Positions 22,965-30,470 of a stretch of DNA of 64,000 nt are shown piece by piece (the first letter of the stretch is position 1; every line of letters starts with the position of its first letter). Both the position numbers and the translations under genes were made by a program. The stretch is from positions 1,116,001 through 1,180,000 of the forward strand of contig NC_022438.1 in NCBI RefSeq assembly GCF_000470775.1, read 5' to 3'. Source of the stretch: Leifsonia xyli subsp. cynodontis DSM 46306 (GTDB taxonomy: Bacteria; Actinomycetota; Actinomycetes; Actinomycetales; Microbacteriaceae). The notes beneath the pieces were generated by a model, which was not told the DNA's origin, searched no databases, and saw only the letters and a list, made by a program, of their open reading frames with translations.

Positions 22965-23486
22965 TTGCATCATGACGAACCTAGCGATGACCACACTTCG
23001 GGGGGTCGCGCATGGAGCGATCATCGGAGTGACGGGGAACACGAGCCGAGCGACAGCAATGCGGGAGAGCTTGCAGGCATTCCAGGCGCAGAAGTCGAAC
23101 AGCCAGATGCAGGCGGCGAAGCGGAAGGGTCGCAAGGGCTCCAAATAGCCCTCTCTCACACGGGTCCCCTTCCTTCACCGGCAACTCTCGCCGGTTACGA
23201 CCAGCTTGTTCCGGGCACTGCTCAGCGGATGATCGAGCAGCAGCTATACAACGAGTCCGTGACGAGTGAGGCTATTCGACGTCTCACGAAGGCAGAGGCT
23301 TTCGGAGTTGTCACCGGTGCTGTTGGGGCGCAGCTCCTGACGATTGGTGGTCTGGTTGCGGCCGTGACGTTGATCGTTCTGGGCTATCCGGCCGCATCGA
23401 TCGCTGGCATCATCCCTGCGATCCTGGGTGCCAGCACGCAGGTTGTTACCGCTTGGCGGAGTAATCGCCCGCCCGACGAGGACTAG
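22965..23486 (+). CDS. DUF2335 predicted membrane protein
   Basis: The first ~60 residues are acidic and disordered-looking. From about residue 69 comes the DUF2335 pattern: HTGPLPSPATLAGYDQLVPG, then RMIEQ, then two hydrophobic segments (QLLTIGGLVAAVTLIVLGY and AASIAGIIPAILGA). No ATG is available in frame; the TTG at 22965 follows AGGAAAGGG and is my choice, with a GTG at 22908 as alternative. A competing 58-codon frame from ATG 22972 ends at 23148. DUF2335 proteins are frequent in phage and accessory DNA; function unknown. Confidence 0.65.
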   Translation: MHHDEPSDDHTSGGRAWSDHRSDGEHEPSDSNAGELAGIPGAEVEQPDAGGEAEGSQGLQIALSHTGPLPSPATLAGYDQLVPGTAQRMIEQQLYNESVTSEAIRRLTKAEAFGVVTGAVGAQLLTIGGLVAAVTLIVLGYPAASIAGIIPAILGASTQVVTAWRSNRPPDED

Positions 23487-23822
23487 CGCTCGCCGAGGAA
23501 GCCGTCCGCACGGGTGTAGCACAGCTGATCATCGAGCGAGATGAATCCCTCGAAAGCGCCGATGAGCGGAATAGGTTATTAGAGGTTCGGTTCCCTTTAT
23601 CCGAGGTGGCAGCCTTGTCGGGTGTGGGCAGGGGGGTGTTTGTGGGCAGAGTGTGGGCAAGGGTGTGGCTTCTGAAGAACGCCTGTGCGGTCACCCGGCG
23701 GCACGTCATGTGATGTAGGGCCTAATGTCTGGGTAGACGATGGTGTAGCCTGTAGATGCGCGGGTGATCGTCAGCAACTGTCAAGTTGCACCCGCTGAGC
23801 GGTTCATGCCGGTCGACGCGCA
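23487..23822. other. Gene-poor stretch with a third TGTGGGCA cluster
   Basis: A plus-strand frame stays open from about 23487 to 23713 but has no recognisable start or similarity. The stretch holds three TGTGGGCA octamers (next entry). I see no other gene. Confidence 0.4.
23623..23659 (+). repeat. Three TGTGGGCA boxes
   Basis: Octamers start at 23623, 23641 and 23652; the last two are 11 bp apart. The context GGTGTTTGTGGGCA repeats that at 22841-22854, so about 30 bp is nearly duplicated. It could be an additional arm-binding cluster or the left-over attachment region of another element. Confidence 0.5.
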
Positions 23823-24555
23823 TCACAAGGCCGCGATCCACGGATACGCGGCCTTCGTGCTGTCACTCCACGGATGCATCTTGAGGCCATAGGAAGTCAG
23901 TGGACTCCGCCGTCGCCGATATAGCCGCGGCGCAAGTGTCGATAGATAGCGCGGCTCCGAGTTGCCCCAGTGATCGGAATGAAACGCAGCTGCAGTTGCT
24001 GAGGTAACTAAGTCCGCGAGCTGCAGTTCTTCCAGTCGCTGAGGCTGTTCGATCGTTCCTCCGCCGGCTGCGAGAGCGGGCCAGTAGATCTCGCAGCCAG
24101 GAAGACGACGCAGTATGTTTTCGTACTTGCGTAAGTCGGATAGCTTCACATTGGATCTGCGCCATCGTATAGTCCAGGATTTCTCCGGCGTCGCGCGCCA
24201 ACCATGATAAGCGCTCAAGCAAGAACCTCAGCTGGTATAGATACACCTGGCTCTGGTTCAAGGTGGCCGGCGGCAGATGTCGTTTGCATGCGACGACACT
24301 GATCACCCGGAGCCACTGTTGTCCGGCTATGACTTGCGCTATCCGCATCCGATCCGTGTGAGAGCGGATGTTTTTCCACGTGAGGTAGTTCCCGGAGGGC
24401 TTCCGAAGATCCGCCCGAAGACCCTCAAGCAGCCCGTTGATTTTGTCACTGTTCGAGTCGCGCACGACAACCGCGGAGAGAATGAAATGGTCACTCGCCT
24501 TCGGGGTGTGGCCCCGGTCTCCTGACTCGTCGATGTAAGCGTGAAGCACGGACAT
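23823..24555 (-). pseudogene. DUF3800 protein, frameshifted
   Basis: The N-terminal part in one frame reads SVLHAYIDESGDRGH and continues to the middle of the domain (LSWLARDAGEILDYTMAQIQ). From about 24150 the family continues in the other frame: VKLSDLRKYENILRRLPG, LQLADLVTSAT, and LTSYGLKMHPW near the end. A 1-2 base indel near 24147-24155 therefore splits a DUF3800 gene of about 240 codons. DUF3800 has an RNase H-like fold, with the conserved Asp in the DESGD motif. The stop overlaps a hairpin (AAGGCCGCG...CGCGGCCTT, 23827-23855) that could terminate transcription. A second DUF3800 lies next door. Confidence 0.72.
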
Positions 24556-24634
24556 CAAACTGCCACCGAATGCCGCGCGCGCGCAAACCCGAGCACTACT
24601 GCAATATCTAAGCGCGGAAATGAAACGCCGAAAC

Positions 24635-24699
24635 GGCCCCGGCCTACCGCCTCAATTGAGGGGTAGGCCGGGGCGTGGTGGGTGTTAGGGGTTGGCGGG
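24635..24699 (-). repeat. Hairpin repeat copy A
   Basis: GCCCCGGCCTACC (24636-24648) pairs with GGTAGGCCGGGGC (24662-24674), with an inner palindrome CCTCAATTGAGG. The 65 bp match copy B at 27193-27260 apart from a 3-bp indel and a few substitutions. They include the last codons and stop of the holin gene found intact beside copy B, so copy A is a duplicated holin 3' end plus terminator. Confidence 0.75.
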
Positions 24700-24777
24700 C
24701 GCGCTGATTCTCGACTTCCTGGGCGTGTTGTGGTATTTTCCACGTATGGCGGGCCTTGTAGGAACGTCATCCGCCTG

Positions 24778-24798
24778 GGGCCTCGCTGAGCGAGGCCC
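24778..24798 (-). terminator. Hairpin 3' of second DUF3800 gene
   Basis: GGGCCTCGCT/AGCGAGGCCC forms a perfect 10-bp inverted repeat around one base. It lies 25 bp past the stop of the minus-strand DUF3800 gene, so a terminator is the simplest reading. Confidence 0.55.
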
Positions 24799-24822
24799 TC
24801 AGTGCTTTACGGGGTCCAGGCT

Positions 24823-25536
24823 TTAAGGTGTCCACACGTAATACGAGTGGAGGAAGGGGCGCGCGAGGTCACTGAGCTTCGCCACTTCCCGCGTCGGTCG
24901 CGGATGGGCGTTCTGGACGAACCTCTTGCGGAGGTAGACGTAGGTGAGCATGTCGACTGCTTGGAGCGCCCGATGTGCCCGCGAGTCCTCCCACCTGAAG
25001 TCGGGCAGTATCGTTGAGAGATCCCGAGGGTTGTAGCCGGGCGTGCGACCCCTGGCCTGGAACTGGTTGATTCGAGCCTGATGATGCGCCGCGTCTGGCA
25101 CCTGATCTGCCGTGATGACGACTTTCTCGTCCTGCGAAGATGCGTAGTCATGAACGCGCTCGAGGGCGTACTGCAGTGCGATCTCGTGCGGAGGCGTCGG
25201 GTTAGTGTACCGCTGGGCGAGCCGATCAATGCGTCGGACTCCGCCGACGATCCACACACCTCCGGAGGCGCAGATCTTGCCGACCGCGGCCCGGTAGATG
25301 CTGAAGGCCACCTGAGGCGTCTGTCTGAGACATGCCCACTCTCCGCTGCGCTGAAAGAGCTGCTGGCCGTGGAACTCGATGCCCATCGGCACATGGGAGT
25401 GCCGCTTGTTGGTCTCGAAAACGATTTTATCAAGAGCGAGGCCCAGCATCCGATTCTGGTGCGCGGTTAGCACAAGCACACCGATGAGATAAACGTCTCC
25501 CTCGATGTATGACTCATCGACATAGGCATAAAGCAC
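24823..25536 (-). CDS. DUF3800 domain protein
   Basis: Intact reading frame of 237 residues from the GTG at 25536, giving the family N-terminus VLYAYVDESYIEG. Other family features: GVLVLTAHQN, ITADQVPDAAHH in the middle, and a C-terminal EDSRAHRALQAVDMLTYVYLR. The frame is open 25 codons further upstream without similarity. DUF3800 is an RNase H-like fold family common in prophages and accessory islands; a nuclease or anti-phage role is suspected for some members but not shown by this sequence. It differs strongly from the neighbouring broken copy, so it is not a recent tandem duplicate. Confidence 0.75.
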   Translation of the reverse strand: MLYAYVDESYIEGDVYLIGVLVLTAHQNRMLGLALDKIVFETNKRHSHVPMGIEFHGQQLFQRSGEWACLRQTPQVAFSIYRAAVGKICASGGVWIVGGVRRIDRLAQRYTNPTPPHEIALQYALERVHDYASSQDEKVVITADQVPDAAHHQARINQFQARGRTPGYNPRDLSTILPDFRWEDSRAHRALQAVDMLTYVYLRKRFVQNAHPRPTREVAKLSDLARPFLHSYYVWTP

Positions 25537-25598
25537 AGCCGCTATTTTCCCGTACAACGCGACGCTGACGCTAACATCGAACGCTACCGATACGAGAC

Positions 25599-25634
25599 CG
25601 CCCCGGCCCACCCGTAAGGGGGTGGGCCGGGGCG
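25599..25634 (-). terminator. Hairpin repeat copy C
   Basis: CGCCCCGGCCCACCC pairs with GGGTGGGCCGGGGCG, a 15-bp perfect stem with loop GTAAGG. It belongs to the same hairpin style as copies A and B but lacks their shared flank. On the minus strand it would end a gene formerly located upstream. Confidence 0.65.
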
Positions 25635-25843
25635 TGGCGGCATCCAGCGCTATCCGGTAAATGTTGCGGAGTGTGAGTTGGGGTTGCCTGGGGTAGGTGG
25701 TTGTTTTGTCGGTGGTCGAATCGTTGTGGGTGGTAAGCGCCCGGGTTTCGGTGAAACGCCGCAGATAGTACGCAAAAGTCCCGAGAATGCGTGCATTCTA
25801 TGCTGTAAGTAAGCATTCGGGATGAAAAGAGCGGAGCGCCGAC
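25635..25843. other. Gene-poor stretch, probable gene remnants
   Basis: Minus-strand frames here encode Pro/Thr-rich text (TKQPPTPGNPN) like the C-terminal tail of the holin at 27246, suggesting a relic of a similar gene. No complete gene is visible. Confidence 0.3.
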
Positions 25844-25924
25844 ATGACGGAAACCAGCCCCACCGGCCGCGCAAAAGGCGGCGCCGCAAGAGCAGCCAAT
25901 GGGAGTACACGTAGACCATGTTGA
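25844..25924 (+). pseudogene. Remnant of small phage protein with GRAKGG N-terminus
   Basis: A 26-codon frame starts MTETSPTGRAKGGAARAA and then stops. The GRAKGGxARA start is common in small basic phage proteins that continue with a repeated Arg/Lys/Ala helix, which is missing here. It overlaps the start of the SGNH hydrolase gene. Low confidence. Confidence 0.3.
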
Positions 25925-27027
25925 TAAAAAGTGATGTTATGGCTCGTGTAAAAGACGGCACTCATGCCATCCCTTTTCTCGGGTGGTGGTTTCTGGCCTT
26001 AGGCCGAAGGGACCGGTCGAAGCGGAGGGGAATCCGTTCTCTTGCTGTCGTGACCTCGGTCGTAGCGGGTCTGACGTTCTCGCTCGTCGGCGTTCAGTCG
26101 GCGTCCGCCGGTGTGGGTTCTGTGTCATCGGGGCAACGTGTGGTGAGCCCATCTGGGCATGGTCTCGTGAGTATCGGGGACTCTTTCACTGCAGCCTACG
26201 GTGTTGGCGCGGATGTAGGAGGCCCCGCTGCCGTGTGTGGCCAGTCCGATTCCAGCGTGGGACGTCTGGTAGGCAGCGCAGCCGGTTACTCTGTCACTGA
26301 TGTTACCTGCATGGGCGCAACGGCCCGAGGCATGGTCAATGGCCAGGACAGGACCGACAGCGATGGCAAAACGATCCACATTCCACCCCAGATTAACGCA
26401 TTGAACTCCTCCACCGACATGGTTCTTGTCTCCGCTGGAGGCACCGACCTGGGCTTCTCAAGAGTCATTATTTCTTGCCTTGCCGAATCCGGCAAGGGTC
26501 CTGTTGCAGAGACGGGTTCGAGGACGTGTCGTCAGGATTACGTGAAGAATGGTCACGACGAATTGGACCGCAGGATCACTGACGTTGTGGGACCGGCCCT
26601 CGATGCTCTTTATGGTCAGATCAGCGCGCGTGCGCCGCACGCGCGGAAGTTCGCCTACGACTATCCGGATCTGTTCCCTGACCGGGCGAACACTCCGGCG
26701 GCTGGCTGTTACGCGTTCACGACGACCGGGACGGGCGATTTGAAGGAAACCGACATGCCTTTCACGGATGAGGATGTGGTGTATCTTCACCAGGTTCAGG
26801 ACAAGTTGAACGGTCTCATCAAGAGAGAGGCAGAAAAGTATGGCTTCACCCTCCTTCCTGCAAGCAGCCGCAGCCAGGCACGGACTGCTTGTAGCGCTGC
26901 ACCCCATTGGGTGAATGGTCTCAACGCCCTCGGCGCGCCAGACCGTAATGGTGAAGCCTTCCACCCCACACGCGTTGGCATCGCCCACTACGTCGATGTT
27001 TTCAAATACGCAACAAAGAAAAACTGA
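25918..27027 (+). CDS. Secreted SGNH/GDSL hydrolase (prophage cargo)
   Basis: 369 residues. A basic N-terminus (GRRDRSKRRG) precedes a hydrophobic signal segment (LAVVTSVVAGLTFSLVG) ending ASA near residue 64. Block I is VSIGDSFTAAYG with the nucleophile Ser89; a Gly at about 133 (MGATARG) suits block II. Block III reads AGGTD (174-177), so the oxyanion Asn of GGND is Thr; block V is AFHPTRVG with the His. Several Cys suggest disulfides. Predicted esterase or lipase acting outside the cell. It is on the strand opposite to the phage tail genes, has lower GC than the core genome and is followed by a strong terminator: a typical cargo (moron) gene. Confidence 0.8.
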   Translation: MLIKSDVMARVKDGTHAIPFLGWWFLALGRRDRSKRRGIRSLAVVTSVVAGLTFSLVGVQSASAGVGSVSSGQRVVSPSGHGLVSIGDSFTAAYGVGADVGGPAAVCGQSDSSVGRLVGSAAGYSVTDVTCMGATARGMVNGQDRTDSDGKTIHIPPQINALNSSTDMVLVSAGGTDLGFSRVIISCLAESGKGPVAETGSRTCRQDYVKNGHDELDRRITDVVGPALDALYGQISARAPHARKFAYDYPDLFPDRANTPAAGCYAFTTTGTGDLKETDMPFTDEDVVYLHQVQDKLNGLIKREAEKYGFTLLPASSRSQARTACSAAPHWVNGLNALGAPDRNGEAFHPTRVGIAHYVDVFKYATKKN

Positions 27028-27127
27028 CGGGTCCATCCCGAGAAGCCGGCCAGCATCGGCATGGCGTACAGCGGGAACCGGCACCGTAAACGATCGGTGA
27101 TTTCCGGGTGATGATGCAAAGCCCCTG

Positions 27128-27156
27128 AAGGGGTGTCGCATATTGCGACACCCCTT
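27128..27156. terminator. Strong hairpin terminator
   Basis: AAGGGGTGTCGCA and TGCGACACCCCTT form a perfect 13-bp stem with loop TAT, 100 bp after the SGNH hydrolase stop. It is followed by TCTCC rather than a long T run. It can act for the plus-strand gene. Confidence 0.7.
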
Positions 27157-27192
27157 CTCCCATGCCCGGGCCGCCGGCACACGACAAAAACC

Positions 27193-27260
27193 CGCCCCGG
27201 CCTACCGCCTCAATTGAGGGGTGGGCCGGGGCGTGGTGGTGGGTGTTAGGGGTTGGCGGG
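27193..27260 (-). repeat. Hairpin repeat copy B, terminator of lysis genes
   Basis: GCCCCGGCCTACC (27194-27206) pairs with GGTGGGCCGGGGC (27220-27232, one G-T pair), with inner CCTCAATTGAGG. It lies just 3' of the holin stop on the minus strand, so it terminates the tail-lysis transcript. Direct repeat of copy A. Confidence 0.75.
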
Positions 27261-27593
27261 TGGGGTGGTTGTGGGGTCCTGCGTCGGGTTGGCGGGGGTT
27301 TGCGGGTCGGTCTTTTTGATGGTGCCGAGGCCGATGGTTGTCAGCCACCGGTTGATGGTGGGGATGGCCATGATGCGGGTGAGGGCGGCGGCAATCCCGG
27401 TGACGATGCCGGCGAGGCCGACCAGCCACAGGTAGACCTTCGAGGTGAGGGGCAGGCCGAGGGCGTCGATGACCTGCGGGAGGATCACGGCGAAGGTCAG
27501 GAAGGCGGGGATCCCTGTCTGGATGATGGTGCGGAGGACCCGTTGGCCGGTGTGAATAATCTCCGGGATCTCGGCGGTGAGGTGCTTGCTCAT
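27246..27593 (-). CDS. Holin-like protein
   Basis: 115 residues with two hydrophobic segments (IPAFLTFAVILPQVIDALGL and VYLWLVGLAGIVTGIAAAL) and a Pro/Thr-rich soluble C-tail (TPANPTQDPTTTPPANP). Size, topology and position after the endolysin remnant and DUF2746 gene indicate a phage holin that would open the cell membrane. The ATG overlaps the DUF2746 stop by 4 bp. Confidence 0.7.
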   Translation of the reverse strand: MSKHLTAEIPEIIHTGQRVLRTIIQTGIPAFLTFAVILPQVIDALGLPLTSKVYLWLVGLAGIVTGIAAALTRIMAIPTINRWLTTIGLGTIKKTDPQTPANPTQDPTTTPPANP

Positions 27594-28039
27594 GATTCTC
27601 CTTCGGGGAGGTGTGGTCGGGGGTTGTTCTTCTCGATGTCGGTGAGGCGTTCGCTGAGGCGGTGATCGGTGCGGGTTTGTTCTTGGTCGGCGTCGGCGAG
27701 ACGGCCGATATCGCGTTGCATGCCCCGTTGGGTGCGTTGCACCTCATCGAGGCGCTCTCCGTGGGTGTCCTGGGTTGCGCGGACGGCTGTGATCTCGCTG
27801 ATGACCGCTGTGATCTCGCTGATGAGTTCGTTGTGGCGGTGGTCGGATTCGTCGCGGAGGTTGGTGGTGTGGCTGTTCGTGACTTGTTCTTTGACCTCGC
27901 GGGTGTCGGATGCGATGTTTTTCACGGCGCGGCGGGTGCGGGCGCCCAGCACGATCGAGATCACGATCGCGGCCATACCACCGGCCGCGGTCACGGCCGC
28001 GGCGATCAACGTCGCCCACCCCATGGGAATGTCGGGCAT
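27590..28039 (-). CDS. DUF2746-like phage membrane protein
   Basis: 149 residues: one N-terminal transmembrane helix (LIAAAVTAAGGMAAIVISIV) then a long hydrophilic, coiled-coil-prone region (SEITAVISEITAVRATQ is an internal repeat). It matches the DUF2746 type found in the lysis cassettes of actinophages. It may assist holin or act as a spanin-like factor; the role is inferred from position only. Confidence 0.65.
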   Translation of the reverse strand: MPDIPMGWATLIAAAVTAAGGMAAIVISIVLGARTRRAVKNIASDTREVKEQVTNSHTTNLRDESDHRHNELISEITAVISEITAVRATQDTHGERLDEVQRTQRGMQRDIGRLADADQEQTRTDHRLSERLTDIEKNNPRPHLPEGES

Positions 28040-28073
28040 GGTGTTCCCCTCTCATGGGGTTCGGGAGAGGGTT

Positions 28074-28436
28074 CTAGGTGGATGCGTGGGCGAACACGTC
28101 CTTGATCGCGGTCTCGCACGCGGCCTGGACTTGTTCAGGGGTGAGGGAGAGGCCACTGTTGGCCTGGATGCCGGCCAGCACGGCCGGGACGAGAAGGGCG
28201 GACACGGACTTCGCGAGGGCCACGGGGTCGCCGCCCTGTTGTGCGCGGAGGCGTGCGGTGCGGGATGCGAGGATGCCCCATACCGTCCCGTCGCCTTCCG
28301 CGTGGACGGGCTCGATGAGGCCGGTGCGGGTCAGGGCTTGGAACTCGTCCGCGGTCAGCCAGTCGAGGGTCCCGTCCGGGTTCAACGTGCCGATCGCGCC
28401 GGAGGCGTCGCCCGTTTTGATCAGCTGGATTTTCAT
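28074..28436 (-). CDS. Small phage protein 3' of endolysin, in frame with it
   Basis: GGAGGAGG lies immediately before the ATG at 28436, so a 120-residue protein starting MKIQLIKTGDASGAIGTLNP can be made alone, although the frame is also continuous with the endolysin remnant upstream (the ribosome site is read as LEED). It contains a WLTADEFQAL segment and a helical C-terminus (EQVQAACETAIKDVF). Function unknown; similar short proteins follow endolysins in actinophages. Whether it is separate or a C-terminal domain of the endolysin cannot be decided here. Confidence 0.55.
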   Translation of the reverse strand: MKIQLIKTGDASGAIGTLNPDGTLDWLTADEFQALTRTGLIEPVHAEGDGTVWGILASRTARLRAQQGGDPVALAKSVSALLVPAVLAGIQANSGLSLTPEQVQAACETAIKDVFAHAST

Positions 28437-28950
28437 GTCCTCCTCCAGAGGGGTTGGGGTTGTGAACGCTGTGGTCAGCGACGTTTGGGCTTTGTTACGG
28501 TCGATGGGGGTGGACGTGTACTGCCATACCGTCCAGTCAGGCCACCACCGGATGGGTGGTGGGGACGGGGTGTAGGAGGCGATCCACAAGGGCGCGCCGG
28601 CCGCCACGACGGCGGACCAGTCGGCGGCGTCCATGAGCGACTTGTTCAGATACACGCCCGGGACCACCCTGAGACGGGTCTTCACCTGGTTCAGGAAGGC
28701 GAGCGCCTGCGCGGGGCTCCACGCCCGGGTGCCTGTGGATGCCTCGTCCTCGATATCGAGCCACAGCGAATCCCCGGCGACGTAGGCGAGGTTGTCGGCG
28801 AAGAAGTCCGCGCACACCACTGGGTCGAGGTTCCCGTTGAAGAAGTAATGCCCGACATGCCTCCCCGCGGCCCGCGCGAGCGCGACCTGTGCCCGGTAGC
28901 AGGACCCGACGGTGAGTCCAACATTGGCGCGGCTTTGTTGGAGCACACCA
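28437..28950 (-). pseudogene. GH25 endolysin, N-terminal half deleted
   Basis: The residues ARAAGRHVGHYFFNGNLDP, SLWLDIEDEAS (central Asp/Glu pair) and PLWIASYTPSPPP, WTVWQYTST are the middle and C-terminal parts of a GH25 muramidase. The N-terminal strand with the first catalytic Asp (DVSxWQ) is not found in any frame upstream; that DNA encodes a fibre protein instead. A deletion near 28950 therefore joined the two genes out of frame. The enzyme would be inactive as a muramidase. Confidence 0.7.
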
Positions 28951-29203
28951 CTGAGGTTGCTAGGGCGTGGATCCACACTTTCGTCGCGAACGGCGGCACC
29001 ACGATAGCAGCGCCGGCCGTGATCCAGGAGCGGGGGCCGGCCGTGGCTGTGCCGGTCCAGGAGAACCCCGAATAGTAATTCGCAGCCGTGCGGGTTTTGA
29101 GTTTTCCGAGGGGGGCGCCGGAGAGTTGGTCGAGTCGGGCGTTGATGCGTTTGATCTCGCCGAGGATAGAGGCGTTGAACCCGGTCGGGTCGTCCACAGC
29201 CAT
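28951..29203 (-). pseudogene. 5' fragment of a small minor tail/fibre protein
   Basis: Starts MAVDDPTGFNASILGEIKR, continues INARLDQLSG and then a beta-rich SGFSWTGTATAGPRSW and VPPFATKVWIHALA. The start with a short coiled coil before a beta sandwich is usual for small tail fibres downstream of Tal genes. The frame then runs without similarity into the endolysin remnant. It lost its 3' part in the same deletion that removed the 5' end of the endolysin gene. Confidence 0.55.
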
Positions 29204-29269
29204 CGGTCACACTCCTTGCATTGCCAGTTTCACTGTTGTTCATGCGTCATCGCCCTCAGCGGCGACGCA

Positions 29270-30466
29270 TCATGTCATGATGTAGCGTCCCGTTGATGAG
29301 TCAGGGACCCACATGTGGTTTCGAATGTTGACCGGGCGGCCATGGGTTGTAGATCCTTGCATGCTGAGTTTCACTGTTGTTGATGCGTCGCCGCTGAGGG
29401 TGATGATGCGCATGGTGTAGCCGCCGGGTGGGGAGTCGGGGACCCAGATGTGTTCTCGAACGTTGACCGTGCAGAGCTGCCCTAACGTGTAGGTGCCGGC
29501 CAGGGGTGGCTGGGACCCATCGACCTCGAGCCCGAACTGGATTATCGGGTTCTGGGCGAGCGCGAGATCCCCGGCGACAGCGGCGTCCAGTGTGCTCTGG
29601 ACAGTTATGTCTTTGTAGTCTTTCTGCTGCTCCAGGTCGGGCCAGTCGGCGTTGACAAGGGTGTCGTCGCTTGCCGTGGACATGAGCGTGTCCACGTCGG
29701 AGCCGGCCCCGTTGCCCCACTGCCGGGTGGCCATTTGGGAGGCGTCTTCCAGGTGGGTGAGTTTCTTCACCGGTGATCCTGGCTGGGTGGCGTCGAAGGC
29801 TACCGGGGACGGTGTGATCAGCAAGGGCTGTTCGGTGGTGCCGATGCGCATCAGCCAGTTGATCTGTGACCGGTTGCCGTCTGACCAGACCGGGGTGAAG
29901 TCGTGCTCGGGGCCGTTGATCAGACCGGAGAAGTCGATGAGCGCTGACCCGACTGTTTTCAGATTGAACCCGTTGTACGTTTTCACATGGGTGGGGTCGG
30001 TGTCGGTTTCGATCGTCGGGTAGATGATCGGCAGTGTGTTTCCGACGACGAAGGTGAGCATGCTGACGCAAATTGACCCGAGCGACATGCCCGTCCACCG
30101 CTGCGATTGCGTCGCATACGGGGGGACCCAGTTGATGATTTTCCGCCGGTCGAGGAGGCTGCGGAACCCGGCCGCGTTCAACGTCACCGTTTGCCCGTCG
30201 AATGCGCGCGTGGTGATCGGGCCGGCGAACACTGGAACACCGATCGCGTCGTGCGGGTTCTGCCATTCGATCACGAGGGTGGTCCGCCACGGGGTGGTGT
30301 TCAAGCGCATCAGGTCCCTGTTCGCCATGGTGAGCGCCCCAGGGGCGAGCTCGACCGTGGCCGTGTCATTACCGAGCAGTTCCCGCTTCCATGACGTGAT
30401 GTTGCCGTCCAGCGGGGCCAGCATATCCTCGGTGACGGTCTCACACAGGAAAATGGCGTACGACAT
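29270..30466 (-). CDS. Tail-associated protein (Gp37-like, Tal position)
   Basis: 398 residues; the N-terminus SYAIFLCETVTEDMLAPLDG and the mid-part ITTRAFDGQTVTLNAAGFRSLLDRR fit the siphophage Gp37-like baseplate/Tal proteins of actinophages. It precedes the fibre and lysis genes as expected. The 3' end has an imperfect tandem duplication: VNVREHIWVPDSPPGG is repeated as VNIRNHMWVPDSSTGR and the protein stops shortly after. The DNA copies are 29215-29334 and 29356-29470. The original protein probably ended near LSMQG; the added tail is recent growth or damage. Confidence 0.65.
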   Translation of the reverse strand: MSYAIFLCETVTEDMLAPLDGNITSWKRELLGNDTATVELAPGALTMANRDLMRLNTTPWRTTLVIEWQNPHDAIGVPVFAGPITTRAFDGQTVTLNAAGFRSLLDRRKIINWVPPYATQSQRWTGMSLGSICVSMLTFVVGNTLPIIYPTIETDTDPTHVKTYNGFNLKTVGSALIDFSGLINGPEHDFTPVWSDGNRSQINWLMRIGTTEQPLLITPSPVAFDATQPGSPVKKLTHLEDASQMATRQWGNGAGSDVDTLMSTASDDTLVNADWPDLEQQKDYKDITVQSTLDAAVAGDLALAQNPIIQFGLEVDGSQPPLAGTYTLGQLCTVNVREHIWVPDSPPGGYTMRIITLSGDASTTVKLSMQGSTTHGRPVNIRNHMWVPDSSTGRYIMT

Positions 30467-30470
30467 CGAA

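Noticed and set aside
22972-23148. 58-codon plus-strand frame starting MTNLAMTTLRGVAHGA
   Set aside because: It overlaps the DUF2335 frame, which has real family similarity; kept only as an alternative, as the same AGGAAAGGG could serve either start.
24635-27260. CRISPR-like array from the repeated hairpins
   Set aside because: Only three hairpins at irregular distances with genes between them; no spacer-like units and no cas genes.
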